Program-made: the position numbers and the translations under genes
Notes under the pieces: model-generated
Told to the model about the DNA's origin: nothing
What the model saw: only the letters and a program-made list of their open reading frames with translations
Databases searched by the model: none
Assembly (NCBI GenBank): GCA_028751875.1
Contig: CM054153.1
Location: 26,779,411-26,843,410, forward strand
Direction of reading: 5' to 3'
DNA: 64,000 bases
DNA from: Rapana venosa
Lineage: Eukaryota > Mollusca > Gastropoda > Neogastropoda > Muricidae
Part shown: in pieces, positions 35,540 through 46,440 of the stretch
Numbering within the stretch: position 1 is the first letter of the stretch
Layout: the number at the start of each line of letters is the position of its first letter

Positions 35540-35935
35540 ACACACAGAAGTGACACAGACAGAGCAAGACAGACTGAGCCGAACAATGCGAGACAGACAG
35601 AGCAAAGTGAAGAGCAAAATGAACAGCAGAGTGAAACATAAAGCAGAACAGAGCAAAACAAAAAGCAAAACAGAGCAGAAACAAGACAGAGCTAGCTCTG
35701 TTGAACAAACAGAACTAAACAGACAAGAGCTAAACAGAGCACAGCACAGCAAAACAGGACAAAGCAAAACAGAGCAGGGCTAAACAGAACAAGACAGAAC
35801 TAATCAAACAGCAGAACAGAACCACCACATGCAGACCAAGCAACACAGACCAAACAAAATACAGCTAATACAAAGCGAAACAGAGCATGGCAGGCAAAGG
35901 GACAAGACAAGACAAGACAAGACAAGGACATGACA
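35540..35935 (-). promoter_or_regulatory. Pyrimidine-rich repeat field downstream of micro-exon
   Basis: On the transcript strand this is degenerate GCTCTGTTTTG/GTTCTGTTTAG repeats, with a perfect (TTGTC)n array (plus-strand GACAAGACAAGACAAGACAA, 35903-35931) ending about 35 nt from the micro-exon donor. UCUU- and U-rich intronic sequence just downstream of a donor is the kind bound by PTB or TIA-type splicing factors; here that is an inference. Confidence 0.4.
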
Positions 35936-35967
35936 ACACACACACAGAGACATTTGGTAATACTCAC

Positions 35968-35981
35968 ATGTTTGTCAGATT
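35968..35981 (-). CDS. TLE: Groucho/TLE exon 8, 14-nt micro-exon
   Basis: Inferred micro-exon. A strong acceptor (pyrimidine-rich, ending TTGCTTGTTTCAG) is followed by 14 nt and then a GTGAGTA donor. With the single G left by exon 7 it reads E-S-D-K-H and ends in phase 0, exactly what exon 9 (RRSASP...) needs. The joined ...DKHRRSAS resembles the EKHRNSAD-type segment at the GP/CcN boundary of vertebrate TLE proteins. Without it, exons 7 and 9 cannot be joined in frame. The exon is too short to be proven by homology alone; a different exon hidden in the 31-kb intron is the alternative. Confidence 0.78.
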
Positions 35982-37176
35982 CTGAAACAAGCAAAAAGAA
36001 AAGTCATGAGATTAAATATGTCATATAAATTAACATTGTGGATTTGTGTTAATAAAACAAACCAACTCCTAAAACATTTATACATGTGATTTAACTGCAG
36101 ATGGAAAAAAAAGAAACAGACATTCCCCCTAAACCTTTCCAGGTATCTTTTCATTATATTAGTTTCTTTTAGTAGTGTCAGTTAGTTTTCAGATAAAGTG
36201 GGTTTCTGTTCATTTTTGTTAAAAAGAGCGGGGGGGGGGGGGGGGGGGGGGGGGCTTGAGAGGGGGGGGGCTTCATCCATTTTTTATTTAAACATTTTTC
36301 TATGGTAGCAGCTGTACGCTAGTTTGTTCTCACTTCTGCCATGCTCTTTACTTTCATTGTCCATTTTTCGTTTATCATCTATTTTCTACTTTTTTTCCGT
36401 TCATTTATTTTCTGCATCTATCTGTTACTTTTAACAGTTATCTCTTAATTAATCTCTGTCTATCAATTTCACCTGTTTAATATTCATTTATCTTTAAATC
36501 TATATTCTGCATCCACCTGTTCATTTTTCTTAATCCTGAAGCTGTATAGTTTCAGGGTTTTGGAATCTAGTTTTTATCTTCATCTTTCTATTTATTTTCT
36601 GGATCTGCCTGTTCATTCATTCCTTTTATCCCTGAAGAGTTGTGAATTTTCATGATTAAATTTAGATTCAATGCATGAGCAGAAATATGGTGTATACCGA
36701 TCCTTTTCCACTGCTTAACATTCCATTTTCATGAGCTTTCACACTCTTTCTCTAATGATGGTTTCCCCGCTGATTTAGAAATAGTATGTTTAGTGCATTA
36801 CAAGTTCAATGTGTTACATACTAAACTAAACCCCGAACTCCACTGTATATTATGTACACACGCGAAACATGCATGCACACATACATACACCCTCTCTGTT
36901 CCTCACTGATATACATACCAGGTAAAATATTTACACATGCACATTTCAGTGCACTCATGAACACACACACACAAATTTGCAAACATAACAGTCACTCATG
37001 CTCACTCACTCACACACAAACACTCTCTCTCTCTCACACACACACAAACACATACTCCCACCATTTACACACACACACTCTCTCTCTCATGCTCTCTCTC
37101 TCACACACACAAACGATTTCTCCACACAACCCCCATCACTCTACAGATCATATCCAAACCCCCCTGCATCCCCTAC
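35982..37176 (-). other. TLE intron 7
   Basis: 1.2-kb intron between exon 7 and the micro-exon. Contains a poly-G run (36230-36254, plus strand), T-rich AT-biased sequence (36.3-36.75 kb) and short (CA)n/(CT)n arrays at 36960-37120. No module A or B copy was seen. Confidence 0.8.
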
Positions 37177-37363
37177 CTTTATCAGCACTGTCTTTGAGAG
37201 CGGCCAGGTGAGGGGGGATGACTGGAAATCCTGGCGGGAAGGCCGACAAGAAAGTGGAGGCGTTGGCTGCTGAGATGGGGGGTTGTAAGCCTGCAGGGTG
37301 GGGGGTGAGGGGGATGGGGGGCCCGTGAGGGTGATGGGGGAGGTGCTGGGCTTGCATCTGTTG
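37177..37363 (-). CDS. TLE: Groucho/TLE exon 7, GP region
   Basis: A 187-nt exon, phase 0 in and phase 1 out, with acceptor TTTTCAG and donor GTAGGG. It starts [20 protein letters not shown] and continues PHPAGLQPP, then a less conserved Ala/Pro/Phe-rich part ending AALKDSADK. This is the Gly/Pro-rich (GP) region, which in the family recruits histone deacetylase and is otherwise poorly conserved. The 3' half is distinct from vertebrate TLE and gives little taxonomic certainty. The phase-1 end requires a following exon that starts with two nucleotides of a split codon; the 14-nt micro-exon supplies this. Confidence 0.95.
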
Positions 37364-38504
37364 CTGAAAAGAAACGAGTCATTCTGGTAACAAAAAATAC
37401 AAAACTAAAGAAAATGTCATAATGGTAAATCATGAAAAAAAGATATGAATCAACATAGTGCAGTGAAGGGGCGGGGTAGCTTACTGGTTAGAGTCAAGCT
37501 TTTGTCATCTGAAGGCGCGGGTTTGAGCAACCACCGAGATGCTTATTCAAGAGGATTTATTCAAGAGGATTTATTCAAGAGGATTTATCCCCAGGAGTTA
37601 ACATCAGTAACAACTCCACTCTCCAAAAAGTCCTTTCGATAAAACTATGAACTGAGATCGTGTGTGTGTGAATGCACATAGAACATCTTGTTCTGATTTT
37701 CGAAAGCGTAGGCCATTGCACGCCAGTAGGAACGGATGACAAATTCAAATGCATGGACACTAATGGTGTCAAGTTTAGACATCGTCCCAGAACTCGGAAT
37801 GCAGCTACCTTAATGTTGGGCAAAAAGGTCACACAAACAAAATTCTCACTATTAGTGAACCTCGGAGCTCTGCTCTAGGCAAGGAACAAAAACCAACACA
37901 CACAAAAACCAACAAAAAATCAGCAACAAGAGAGATGAAATAACAAAGCAAATTAACAAGAGATGCCAGCAAAGACAAATTACCAATATTCAGGAACGGG
38001 AACTTTAGTACAGTAACAAAACAGATCATCACAAACTATCATTATCAGAAAGAGAAGGAAAGAGAGAAGCGAAGAAAAGCTGATAAAATGAGACAGGAAG
38101 GGAGAGGAGGAGATAGCAAGAGACACTTTTCAACACCTCTTTCCCCATAATGTACCTGACACAGATTCTGAAGTAACACGAGATTCTAAAATGACCCCGA
38201 TGCACACTGATCGTTGCTGGCAATATGACCTGGTGCAGTGGTATGAACCTGACTAAGCTAGTTGTGGGGTCTAAAGGGACTGTCATGCGAATTCATAAGT
38301 GAGGGAGTGAGCATGGGTGTGCACATGCATGCCCACACAAACATGCACACACATTCCTACATCTGTACACTGAAACAGAAAGTGTGTGCGTGAGTGCATG
38401 CATGCGTGCGTGCATATGTGTGTACATGCATGTGTGTAACAGTAGTAGTAGTACTTTCCTTTAACATCTTTTCACAGCTATAACATTTCATGGAAAGAGA
38501 AAAA

Positions 38505-38538
<34 letters not shown>

Positions 38539-38741
38539 AAAGGGGAGAGGGAGAGAGAGAGAGAAGAGAGAGTGTGGCAGTAGCGCACAGTGTTGTATGC
38601 ACATGTATCAGGGTATGCACGCTCAATGCATGCAATATGCACATGTATTGATCAGTGTATGTGGATGCATGCACCCATGTAATGTAAGCATGCATGCGCA
38701 GACACACACACACACATGTCCACAAGTGGTTGCTGACTGAC
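37364..38741 (-). other. TLE intron 6
   Basis: 1.4-kb intron holding one long tRNA-headed SINE with modules A and B (37467-37885), an imperfect (AG)n tract (38498-38575) and CA/TG-rich sequence around 38310-38440 and 38580-38720. Confidence 0.85.
37467..37885 (+). mobile_element. Near-complete tRNA-headed SINE with modules A and B
   Basis: Best full-length example. tRNA-like head GGGGCGGGGTAGCTTACTGG with B-box-like GGCGCGGGTTTGAGCAACC; a triplicated 14-bp unit TTATTCAAGAGGAT (37544-37585); a body with AAAAAGTCCTTTCGATAAAA; module A words (ATAGAACATCTTGTTCTG, AGTAGGAACGGATGACAAAT); then module B (GAACTCGGAATGCAGCTACC ... CCTCGGAGCTCTG) and an A-rich end. Length about 420 bp. Confidence 0.8.
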
Positions 38742-38816
38742 CCCAATAATGGCGTTGAGTTCCTGCATGGTGACCTGTTTGGCACGCTCCACAGCTGCCG
38801 CCACCTGCTGCTGGTG
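38742..38816 (-). CDS. TLE: Groucho/TLE exon 6, end of Q domain
   Basis: A 75-nt, phase 0-0 exon. It encodes [14 protein letters not shown] and [11 protein letters not shown], the second coiled segment that closes the Q domain. The acceptor is TTTCAG. The donor is GTCAGT, the least consensus-like donor of the confident exons but still a usable GT site after GGG. The short introns 5 and 6 group exons 5-8 within about 3.7 kb. Confidence 0.96.
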
Positions 38817-39560
38817 CTGAAACATCGCCACACACCCACACACACACCGTTATTATATAATATCAACGACTTCCCACCATGATGCAACACTGATCACTGC
38901 ACACACACATATATACAATATATGCTAGATAGCATCATGACTCAATGCTTCCTGCTCCTAACACTGCACACACATGCAAAATAGCATCGTGACTAGAGGC
39001 TTCCTTCTCCCTGTCTATTTTCTGTTTTTACTTTTTTTCTTACAGTGATATTGTTCAAATGTGTTATAAACCCCTAAAAGGTTAGGCATCAATAATGAAC
39101 TGAATGATAATGATGATGATAATAATAACCATAACAATGATAAATGATAATTACAACAATGATGATGAAAATGATAAAGATGATGGCACTGATGATGACA
39201 ATGATGACGATGATGATAACAATGAAGATAACATTTATCCCCACCCATAAAAAATAAAATGATGATGACAAAAATGATTTATAAAATAATTTAGATGACA
39301 CTACCAATTTGAAATTAAACAGATGTGGGTGGGTAAATAAAACAAATAAAAAACCCCGATAAAATACAACCTGCTTGCAAGCCTCCCTGCCACCCACAGT
39401 GTTCATTCCTAAAATACCCACTAGGACAAATAACAAAAAAAGCCAGCCCCCCAAAATAGTGACCTAAACAAAAGCAAAAATAACCCCTCCCCACCCCCAC
39501 AAAACATGTGGAGAACACAAGCAGATGGATTTTCCCAAGCACAGACTAAGACTGACTTAC
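38817..39560 (-). other. TLE intron 5
   Basis: 744-nt intron, mostly AT-rich, with an imperfect (GAT)n/(GATAAT)n stretch at about 39100-39240. Nothing gene-like was seen. Confidence 0.85.
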
Positions 39561-39623
39561 CTCTTGGGACAGGAAAGGAATGACTTGGGCACAAATTGCA
39601 TTTAATCTCTTGGCTATCTCTGT
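39561..39623 (-). CDS. TLE: Groucho/TLE exon 5, Q domain
   Basis: A 63-nt, phase 0-0 exon with acceptor TTTTCCAG and donor GTAAGT. It encodes TEIAKRLNAICAQVIPFLSQE, which matches the second half of the Q domain in TLE proteins (the AICAQVIPFL version is vertebrate-like). No indels are present. Exon 6 follows after a short 744-nt intron. Confidence 0.97.
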
Positions 39624-40069
39624 CTGGAAAAGAAAAAAACAACAAGTAAGCACTGATATAAATTTTACAGAAAATCATACACTCAGCAACTTTTAGATTA
39701 TAACAGTGATGACAGATCACACACACACACACACCCTGTGTGTGTGTGTGTGTTGTGTGTGTGTGTGCGCGCGTGCGAGTGTGCGAGTGTTTGAGTGTGT
39801 GTCTGTGTGTGAGAGAGAGAGAGGGAGGATGTACATGTGCTTATATCATTCTTCTACATTTTTTAACCTGTATTTTAAAAAAAAAATACACAAAAACAAA
39901 ATCCAACACACTTCTTGGTGACGGGAAAACCCTGTGGCAAAAATATATAACAGTGGTTCATGGACTAATGCTTAAACTTTAACTTAAACCCTACATTTTG
40001 AAATAGACTAAATAACCATTTTCACCTCAAAAATACTTCTCAATACTCCTATTGATTGGGCATTTTTGG

Positions 40070-40205
40070 TTTGGTATGGTTGCGTTTTTTTTGGTGTTTT
40101 TTTTTTGTTTTTTGGGCTTTTTTTTGGTTTTTTTTGGGTTTTTTGGGGTTTTTTTTTGGGGGGTGGGTTTTTTTTGGGAGGGGGGGGGGGTTGTTTGCTT
40201 TTTGG

Positions 40206-40259
<54 letters not shown>

Positions 40260-40340
40260 AGGGGGGTTGTTTCTTTTGTTTTGCTTTGGGGAGAGGGTAT
40301 TTTGGGGGGGGGGGGGGGGAAGGGGGGGGGGTCTTGCTGT
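40070..40340. repeat. T/G homopolymer and poly-G field
   Basis: Alternating T and G homopolymers, then about 50 nt of G (40210-40258) and a further G block (40304-40331). Poly-C follows at 40391-40414. Confidence 0.9.
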
Positions 40341-40769
40341 TTCTCAACACTGCTTATTAAAACAACGGCATCACATATAAGGACACTAAACCCCCCCCCC
40401 CCCCCCCCCCCCCCAAACCCCACCCCAAACACAAAAACCCAGTCACCCCAAATTACTTGCAGGGTCAAGATTTTTTGAACAAATCAAGCACCCCACCCGG
40501 GCAAAACACTAAACCCCGGGCCCTCTTCTGCCCCACTCTTACAACCCCAGCTGCCTAAATCGGTGATCCCCGGGGCCATTTTATCTATCCCTTTATCTCC
40601 CCCCGAAGCAGTGGATCATGGGGTACCTGTTACTTTTGGCCTGGTGCTGTACCATCACCAAGGGTCTTTTTCAAGTGCAACAATCTAGGTGTTCCCCCCT
40701 ATTTTTCCGTTTTGCTAGTGGCAACACCCCAAACATGTGTAAAATATTATCATTCCGCATATGGAAAGA

Positions 40770-40955
40770 AGGGGAGCGAGAGAGAGAAAGGAGTGTGTGT
40801 GTGTGTGCTCTGTAAAATGTGTGGGGTTTGGGGGAGTGAGAGGAGAGAGAGATTTAAGAGAGAGAGAAGAAAGAGAGAGAGAGAGAAGGAGAGAGAGAGG
40901 GGGAAGAGAGAGAGAGAGAGAAGAGAAAAGAGGGAGAAGAGAGAAGAAAGACTTG
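40770..40955. repeat. (GA)n-rich tract
   Basis: GAGAGA with AAGAG interruptions and a short GT array near 40795-40808. Confidence 0.9.
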
Positions 40956-42009
40956 AGTGTGCCACCTTTAGAATAAATTTTTGTTACCTTGAAGTTTATT
41001 AGCTTACAGTGAGTGGGACATTTACAGGTTGGGTGTTTTTTTCATTATTCCCAGGTTTTTTGGGGTGTTGTTTTTTTTTAAAAGGTTTTGGCAGTTATTT
41101 GATTCATCTGAGTAAAAGTAAATTGTGTGTGAGTTTGTGTGTGTGTTTTATTGTGTTGGTGTGTGTGTGTGTGTTTGAGTGCATGCCCATGTGTGTAAGA
41201 ACATACAATGATACATGTATACCTCTGTGCATTAATGCATGCAAGTGTGTGTTTTTAGTGTCCAGCATGAATGTGTGCAAGTGTCTGCAGTTGCTACTAT
41301 GATTTATTAGGCAACAATCTAAACATTTCATTCGTGAACAAGTCGACAAATCTAGCTCAGAACGAAAATACTAGTTTTTCATAAGTCCCTCTTTACAATG
41401 ACATGAAATAATACATCCATGGCTTACAGAAAACAATAATCACAAATAGAAAATGGGTCTTGATAAGTAAACAAAAAAAATGTACTTCAGAAAATCTTTC
41501 CACGGGAGCAGTTTTTCAACAACACTAAAAATATTAATAGAAACTAAACACAAGTTGAGCCACGTAAGCCTTGCCTCCTTCATTAAACAAAAAACATATT
41601 TGTCAAAAATTACAACCGAGATGCACAATTTGTCCTCCCTCCTCAACCAAAGCCGATCTTTTTCTGCCTTTCTTTAAAAATTTTTTTTTTTTTTTTTAAC
41701 CCCCTCTGCCTTCATTCTGCCCCGACTTATATCGACATTTATCCCATTTCCATTTCTCCCTCTTCTCTCCCTCTCTCGCTCTCCCTCCTTCGCTGTATAC
41801 ACAGTGTATTGACTGCACTGAGAGGAGAGTCAATATTAGGCCAGCAGACCAACACACAGAACCTACAACTGCCGCGTGCACACACACACACAACACACAC
41901 ACACAACCACACACAGAGCAGCTGGGGGTCTCGTGCTCTGCTATCCATCGGAACAAACTGATCGCCCATGTTGACTTCCTTCCCCCTCCTCCCTGACTGG
42001 GTGACTGAA

Positions 42010-42115
42010 GGGGTCAGGTAGCCCAGCGGGTAAGGCACAGGCTTCTTCGCTTTGCTGATGGTTCTTAAGTTGCCTGCCATTCGTGATTTTGAATCTTTGG
42101 GTAGGTGGGTGGGTG
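42010..42115 (+). mobile_element. tRNA-like SINE head
   Basis: GGGTCAGGTAGCCCAGCGGG, TAAGGCACAGGCTT resembles a tRNA A-box arm, and GTGATTTTGAATCTTTGGG stands where a B-box would be. The rest of the element is not recognisable. Confidence 0.45.
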
Positions 42116-42978
42116 GGTGGTGCCTGGTCATTTTTTAAGGGTGAGAAATTTTTTTTGTTCTTATGGGGTTTCATTGGGTCAACTTTAAATGTTTTACTCA
42201 TGAAGTGGCAAAATAAACTCTTTCTTTCATTTTATTTATTTTTTTGTTGTTGATTTTCCTGTTTTTTGTTTTTTGAAAAGAACCTTGCATTTCAGGTGCC
42301 CAAAAAAAGAAGCTTTTTGTTAATTTTTGCACCCGATTCTGCTTTAAAACAGCTGTTTCTGAAGCATTCACTGCAAAACACACACACGCACACATACCCC
42401 ACTCCTCACACTGTTTACACACAAATCACCAAACACCAGTCCAACTTAACTTTCCAAAACTTCCACTTCACAACCCCAAATCCCACCCTCCACCAAACCT
42501 CCGACTCTTCTTGATCCCTATCCAAGCCATGTCCATGGATAACCTTCCCAATAACTGAACCTTCATCTTCCTACTCCAATTCTTCTGCAATAGTCTAAGC
42601 TTGCCCCCAAAACAAACAGACCCTGGAACCACGACAAAGCAAAGCAACCCTCACACTCCTTCTGCCCATAAACACCGATCTCAACCGACTCGATCTCTCT
42701 TAAGCTCAGGGAGGAGACTCCAGGGGGCCAAGGTCTCCTTCATCGTTCCTTTCTCTCATCAGCTCCCCCACCCACCCACCCACCCCAAAAGTAATTCCGG
42801 ATCAGGATCAGGAGTCTTGGCTTTCATCCTCCCCGTTTTTTGTTGTACAGCACACCCCACCCTTCCCTTCTCCTCTCTCTTCTTCTTTACTTCACAAGAG
42901 GAGGACCCGGTGTTATCATACCCAATATTGACAGTGCTGGGGCCAAATCACTCTCTCTCTCTCTTGCTTGCCCCCAAT

Positions 42979-42979
<1 letters not shown>

Positions 42980-43014
<35 letters not shown>
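42980..43014. repeat. Poly-C run
   Basis: About 35 consecutive C residues in a C/T-rich stretch. Confidence 0.95.
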
Positions 43015-43017
<3 letters not shown>

Positions 43018-43604
43018 CTGTCCAGTCTGGGACAACATTCTGCGCAAACTGCTGCACCACGACTACCCACACCGTTCTTCAAATACTTCGTGACTCTTCA
43101 CACTCCTCTCTCCTACTGCTTGTGTTGTCCTCCTCCCATACCCCCCTTTCCAACCCCCACCCTCCGCAAACAAGCCACGTGGATGTTCTCTCATCCTCCC
43201 CCCCCCCTACACACACACATATACTCCTCCATGTCATCCCCCCACCCCCACCCCACAAATAGGCGAGAGGAGGGGGAGAAGGAGGAGGAGGAGGATAATG
43301 ATGATGATGCTCTTCAAACATGGAGAGCCGTCTGTGCTTTTCTCAGCAAGGGTCTACTGAAAACTTCCCCTGCCAGACCTAAAAACAGAACATCAACTTG
43401 TTCATCAACGTGAATTTCATACTTCGGAGAGAGGAGAGGGGAGGGGAGGGGAAGGGCGATTTGTTTGCTTGAGCAAAGATGTGAAAAATCCATGGCCCAG
43501 TGTTGATGCCAGGCAAACAGCGCAGGGCATCAAAACCCGCTCTCTCCTCCTCCTCCCAACAGTCCTCATCCAGCCCTTGTCAGGGTGAAGGAAAGGGGGA
43601 AACA

Positions 43605-43735
43605 GCGTTCAATGATAAACGGATCTATATTTCCTGAACAAAACTGCTCGATAATAAACCAATCTATATATTTCCAGAAGAAAAGACTCAAATAAATGCA
43701 CATATTTTTAAGAAAAACGGGTTCAACGATAAACA
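43605..43735. repeat. Degenerate tandem repeat, about 41 bp
   Basis: Recurring words GTTCAATGATAAACGGATCT, CTCGATAATAAACCAATCTA and GTTCAACGATAAACAGATAA, with TATATTTCC-like and AGAAAAG-like links; about 3.5 decayed copies. Confidence 0.6.
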
Positions 43736-44105
43736 GATAAGAGAGACTCCATTCTCACTGGTGGTCCTGTGTCCTCCATTTCAAGCTAGAGTGTAGACTA
43801 TCTCTTCATTATTTCAACAAAAACAACAACAAAAAAAGAAAGGAAAAAATGGCCCGATAAGTGGTATGCAAGGTATTGACAAACAAAAACCCCTCTCGTA
43901 ACAAAAGATGGACAAAAAAACCAACAAAGAAAAAAGATAAAGAATGGCAGAATGATGAATGCACTAAAAAACACGACTACCATGTAAATCTGACGACAGC
44001 AACATGTACATAAAACAAGACAAAAAAAACAAGGACAAGAGTATGTGAAGATCATAATATGACAAATTAAGAAGGGGAGGGAGGGGGTGGGGTAGGAAAT
44101 CTTAC

Positions 44106-44150
44106 CTGTTTATGCATTTCCACGTTCAGTCCGTACGACATTTCATAGTA
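44106..44150 (-). CDS. TLE: Groucho/TLE exon 4, Q domain
   Basis: A 45-nt, phase 0-0 exon flanked by TTGCAG and GTAAGA. It encodes YYEMSYGLNVEMHKQ, one of the most conserved stretches of the Groucho/TLE Q domain. The exon boundaries coincide with those I recall for vertebrate TLE genes, which supports common gene structure. It is part of the amphipathic helix used for oligomerisation. The exon is intact and lies between a 4.8-kb and a 4.5-kb intron. Confidence 0.97.
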
Positions 44151-44834
44151 CTGCAACATACAATAAAAACACCATTTAATAGACATTTCGATTTTCATCA
44201 TCAAAGTCTTCTCTGTCCCTTCCAAAAATACACCCCATCCCTCGCTCCCAAATAATAAGCAGAAGCTTAAATAGAGATTTTATTTATCACAGATAGTACT
44301 CGACAGGGATAATATATCCGGAAACAATCAAACAAACGAGTCACAAAATTAGTGAACAGTCACAAAATTAGTAACATTTTATTACAAACCTGAAACAGTA
44401 CTTAAGGCTACTAAAGTACTGTGACAGTATTAGCAACAAAATGTAACATTCTCTTTTCGATCGAACCATCCAACAACACATCACAGAATACAAGCGATCT
44501 AAACATCTCCCCCCAGTCATAAAGACACAGGAGAAAGATGGGAAGGGGGTGGGGGGGGGGAGATAAGGATCCCTACCATCAAAAGACGAAGATCTAACAT
44601 GTCGTCAGTAACAGCGGAATGAAATTACAGCCAAACCAGGCATGTGAGTGAATGTTACTACCATTCCATAAAGACAGCCTACCCCGTAATCATCTCTCCC
44701 TGCTCCATATGCCAACAAAATCCATATCAATTGATCCCAAGAGAAAAAAAAAGAAAAGCAGACGAAACACAAGAAGGCTTGGAAGAGATGGGAAAGAAAG
44801 GGGGAGGGAGCAGAGGGGGGAAAAATAAAACATC

Positions 44835-45080
44835 TTGATTTCCAAGCCAAATGACAAAGGAGCCGAGGATTCCCCGATAGTGGGGCAGACTCCGTTTGAA
44901 ATGATTGCACTGTCGTCTGCTGCTGGCGCTCTTAATGAACTGAGGGGGGAAATCGTTAGGCAGCCTGCGGGATTTATGGCTCTCATCTTACACGCTGGTA
45001 ATCATTGCACAATTCCCTCAATTTTCTGCATCTGTGTCAAAAGTGTTGCAATTCTGCTGCGACAACATGCATCATATAGG
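44835..45080. promoter_or_regulatory. High-complexity intronic island 3
   Basis: About 240 bp of unique sequence 0.7 kb upstream of exon 4 in transcript order. Words include TTGAAATGATTGCACTGTCG, GCTCTTAATGAACTGAGG, CGGGATTTATGGCTCTCATC and GGTAATCATTGCACAATTCC (ATCATTGCACAAT resembles ATGATTGCACTGT, an imperfect repeat). Candidate conserved non-coding element. Confidence 0.4.
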
Positions 45081-45784
45081 GGTCACAGGGAGGGAGGGTG
45101 GGAGAGAGAGAGGGAGGGAGAGGGGGGGAGGGGGGGAGAGGGGGGGGGGGGAGCAGCAAAAAGCAATTGGTAATGGGAGGAAACTGGTAAAGAAAGCATG
45201 ACAATGAATGTCTGGAGCTATGGAAAGAAAGGAGGGGGAGGGGGGGAGAAAGGGGGGGGAGCGCAAGGGGTGAAGAAGGGGGACAGATCGGGGGAGGGGG
45301 GGAGGAGGAGAGATAAGATGAGCAGATGACAGACTTGCATGTGTAGGCAGGTTGATATGTGTACAGTGATTGTGATTGGATTAAACACAGTAATGAGTAA
45401 ACTGCAAGTGGATGGATAGAACACACATGTATGTGTAGCAAAATAGCGATGGTTGGTTTTGCTGGCGCAGTTCCTTAATTCAGATAATTCTGCTGGGACT
45501 CTTAAGACAATCAAACCAACCAGTGGAAGGATCATAGAGAGTGGGAAAAACACCTGAGAGCAAGTCAAGATTATTTTAATCTCATCAAAAAGTGACATCA
45601 CCATTTTTTTCTTCTGTTTTTTTTTAAGATTAGCAAAATAACTGACAAGCAATACCCCCTTCCTCCCCCCCAAAAAAAAAAAAAAAAAAGAAATAACAGA
45701 AACAAACCAAAAACAATAACAAACAAAACCAGAAAACCAAAGAAAAAGGGGAGAGGACATGGGCAGACTAAACTGCCCGCGCGC

Positions 45785-45840
45785 TGCACACACACACGCG
45801 CACACACACACTCACGCGCGCACACACACACGCACGCACG

Positions 45841-45872
<32 letters not shown>

Positions 45873-45873
45873 G
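45785..45873. repeat. (CA)n/(CGCA)n array
   Basis: CA repeats mixed with CGCGC and CGCACGCA units. Confidence 0.95.
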
Positions 45874-46294
45874 CCATACAGGTAGGTAGATACTGCGATA
45901 CTGATGATTAAAATATTGTGATTAAACTTTAAAGTGTTTGATATTGTGAAAGCAGTACCCTAAAGACAGAAGGTTAACAAAAATAAAGACAAAAAAATCC
46001 CAACCCAGGAAAATCTTAGTGGAATGCAACCCAGGAAAATAAAGAACACCACAGCTTAACTACTGCAACCACTAAATCCTGGTTGTCAAATGCTGCATTC
46101 AAATGCACAAAAACAAACTTAAAATTTTTTTTTTTTCAATGACGAAAATATTATATAATAATATATTTACTATATTTCAAGTCTGCTGAACAACCAAACT
46201 TTATCAATAAGTGAATAACATGTTTTCCTTACATTTTTTTCCTCTGTGTGTGTGTTGTATGTTTTTTTTAATTGGTTTTTTTTAATACACATAT

Positions 46295-46440
46295 CAAGGA
46301 GAATGGAATAAGCATGTAGGTGCTTTTTTTTACATCCAGTCCCCGGTTTTGTAAATTCTGTCATCTGTTCCCACCGGCACACAATGGCCTACTCTTACGA
46401 AAAGCGGACAGGATTTAGCACGCGTGCATGCATATGTGTG
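46295..46440 (-). mobile_element. SINE module A copy
   Basis: Plus-strand words GGAGAATGGAATAAGCATG, TTTTGTAAATTCTGTCATCT, GTTCCCACCGGCACACAATG and CTACTCTTACGAAAAGCGGA. Confidence 0.8.

Larger units (their letters stand above)
4855..35967 (-). other. TLE intron 8, 31 kb
   Basis: Very large intron between the micro-exon and exon 9, and the repeat-richest part of the window. It holds near-pure G or C tracts, long GA/GT arrays, several SINEs, a LINE remnant and a homopolymer-noisy stretch, listed separately. It also holds two high-complexity islands (8.43-8.69 and 24.48-24.78 kb). No further exon was recognised, but a small one could be missed in the low-complexity sequence. Confidence 0.75.
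39624..44105 (-). other. TLE intron 4
   Basis: 4.5-kb intron. Contains (GT)n near 39.74-39.81 kb, G/T homopolymer-rich sequence at 40070-40340, poly-C at 40391-40414, GA-rich 40840-40955, a tRNA-like stretch near 42015-42100, poly-C 42980-43014 and a degenerate 41-bp tandem repeat at 43605-43735. A long plus-strand open frame at 42601-43413 is Pro/Ser/Thr-rich low-complexity sequence, not a recognised gene. Confidence 0.8.

Noticed and set aside
40480..40620. Degenerate tRNA-like SINE head
   Set aside because: Some A-box-like words on the minus strand, but too noisy and homopolymer-rich to support.
42601..43413. 270-codon open frame in intron 4
   Set aside because: Low-complexity Pro/Ser/Thr sequence crossing a poly-C run and a CA stretch; no recognised domain and it lies inside an intron on the opposite strand.
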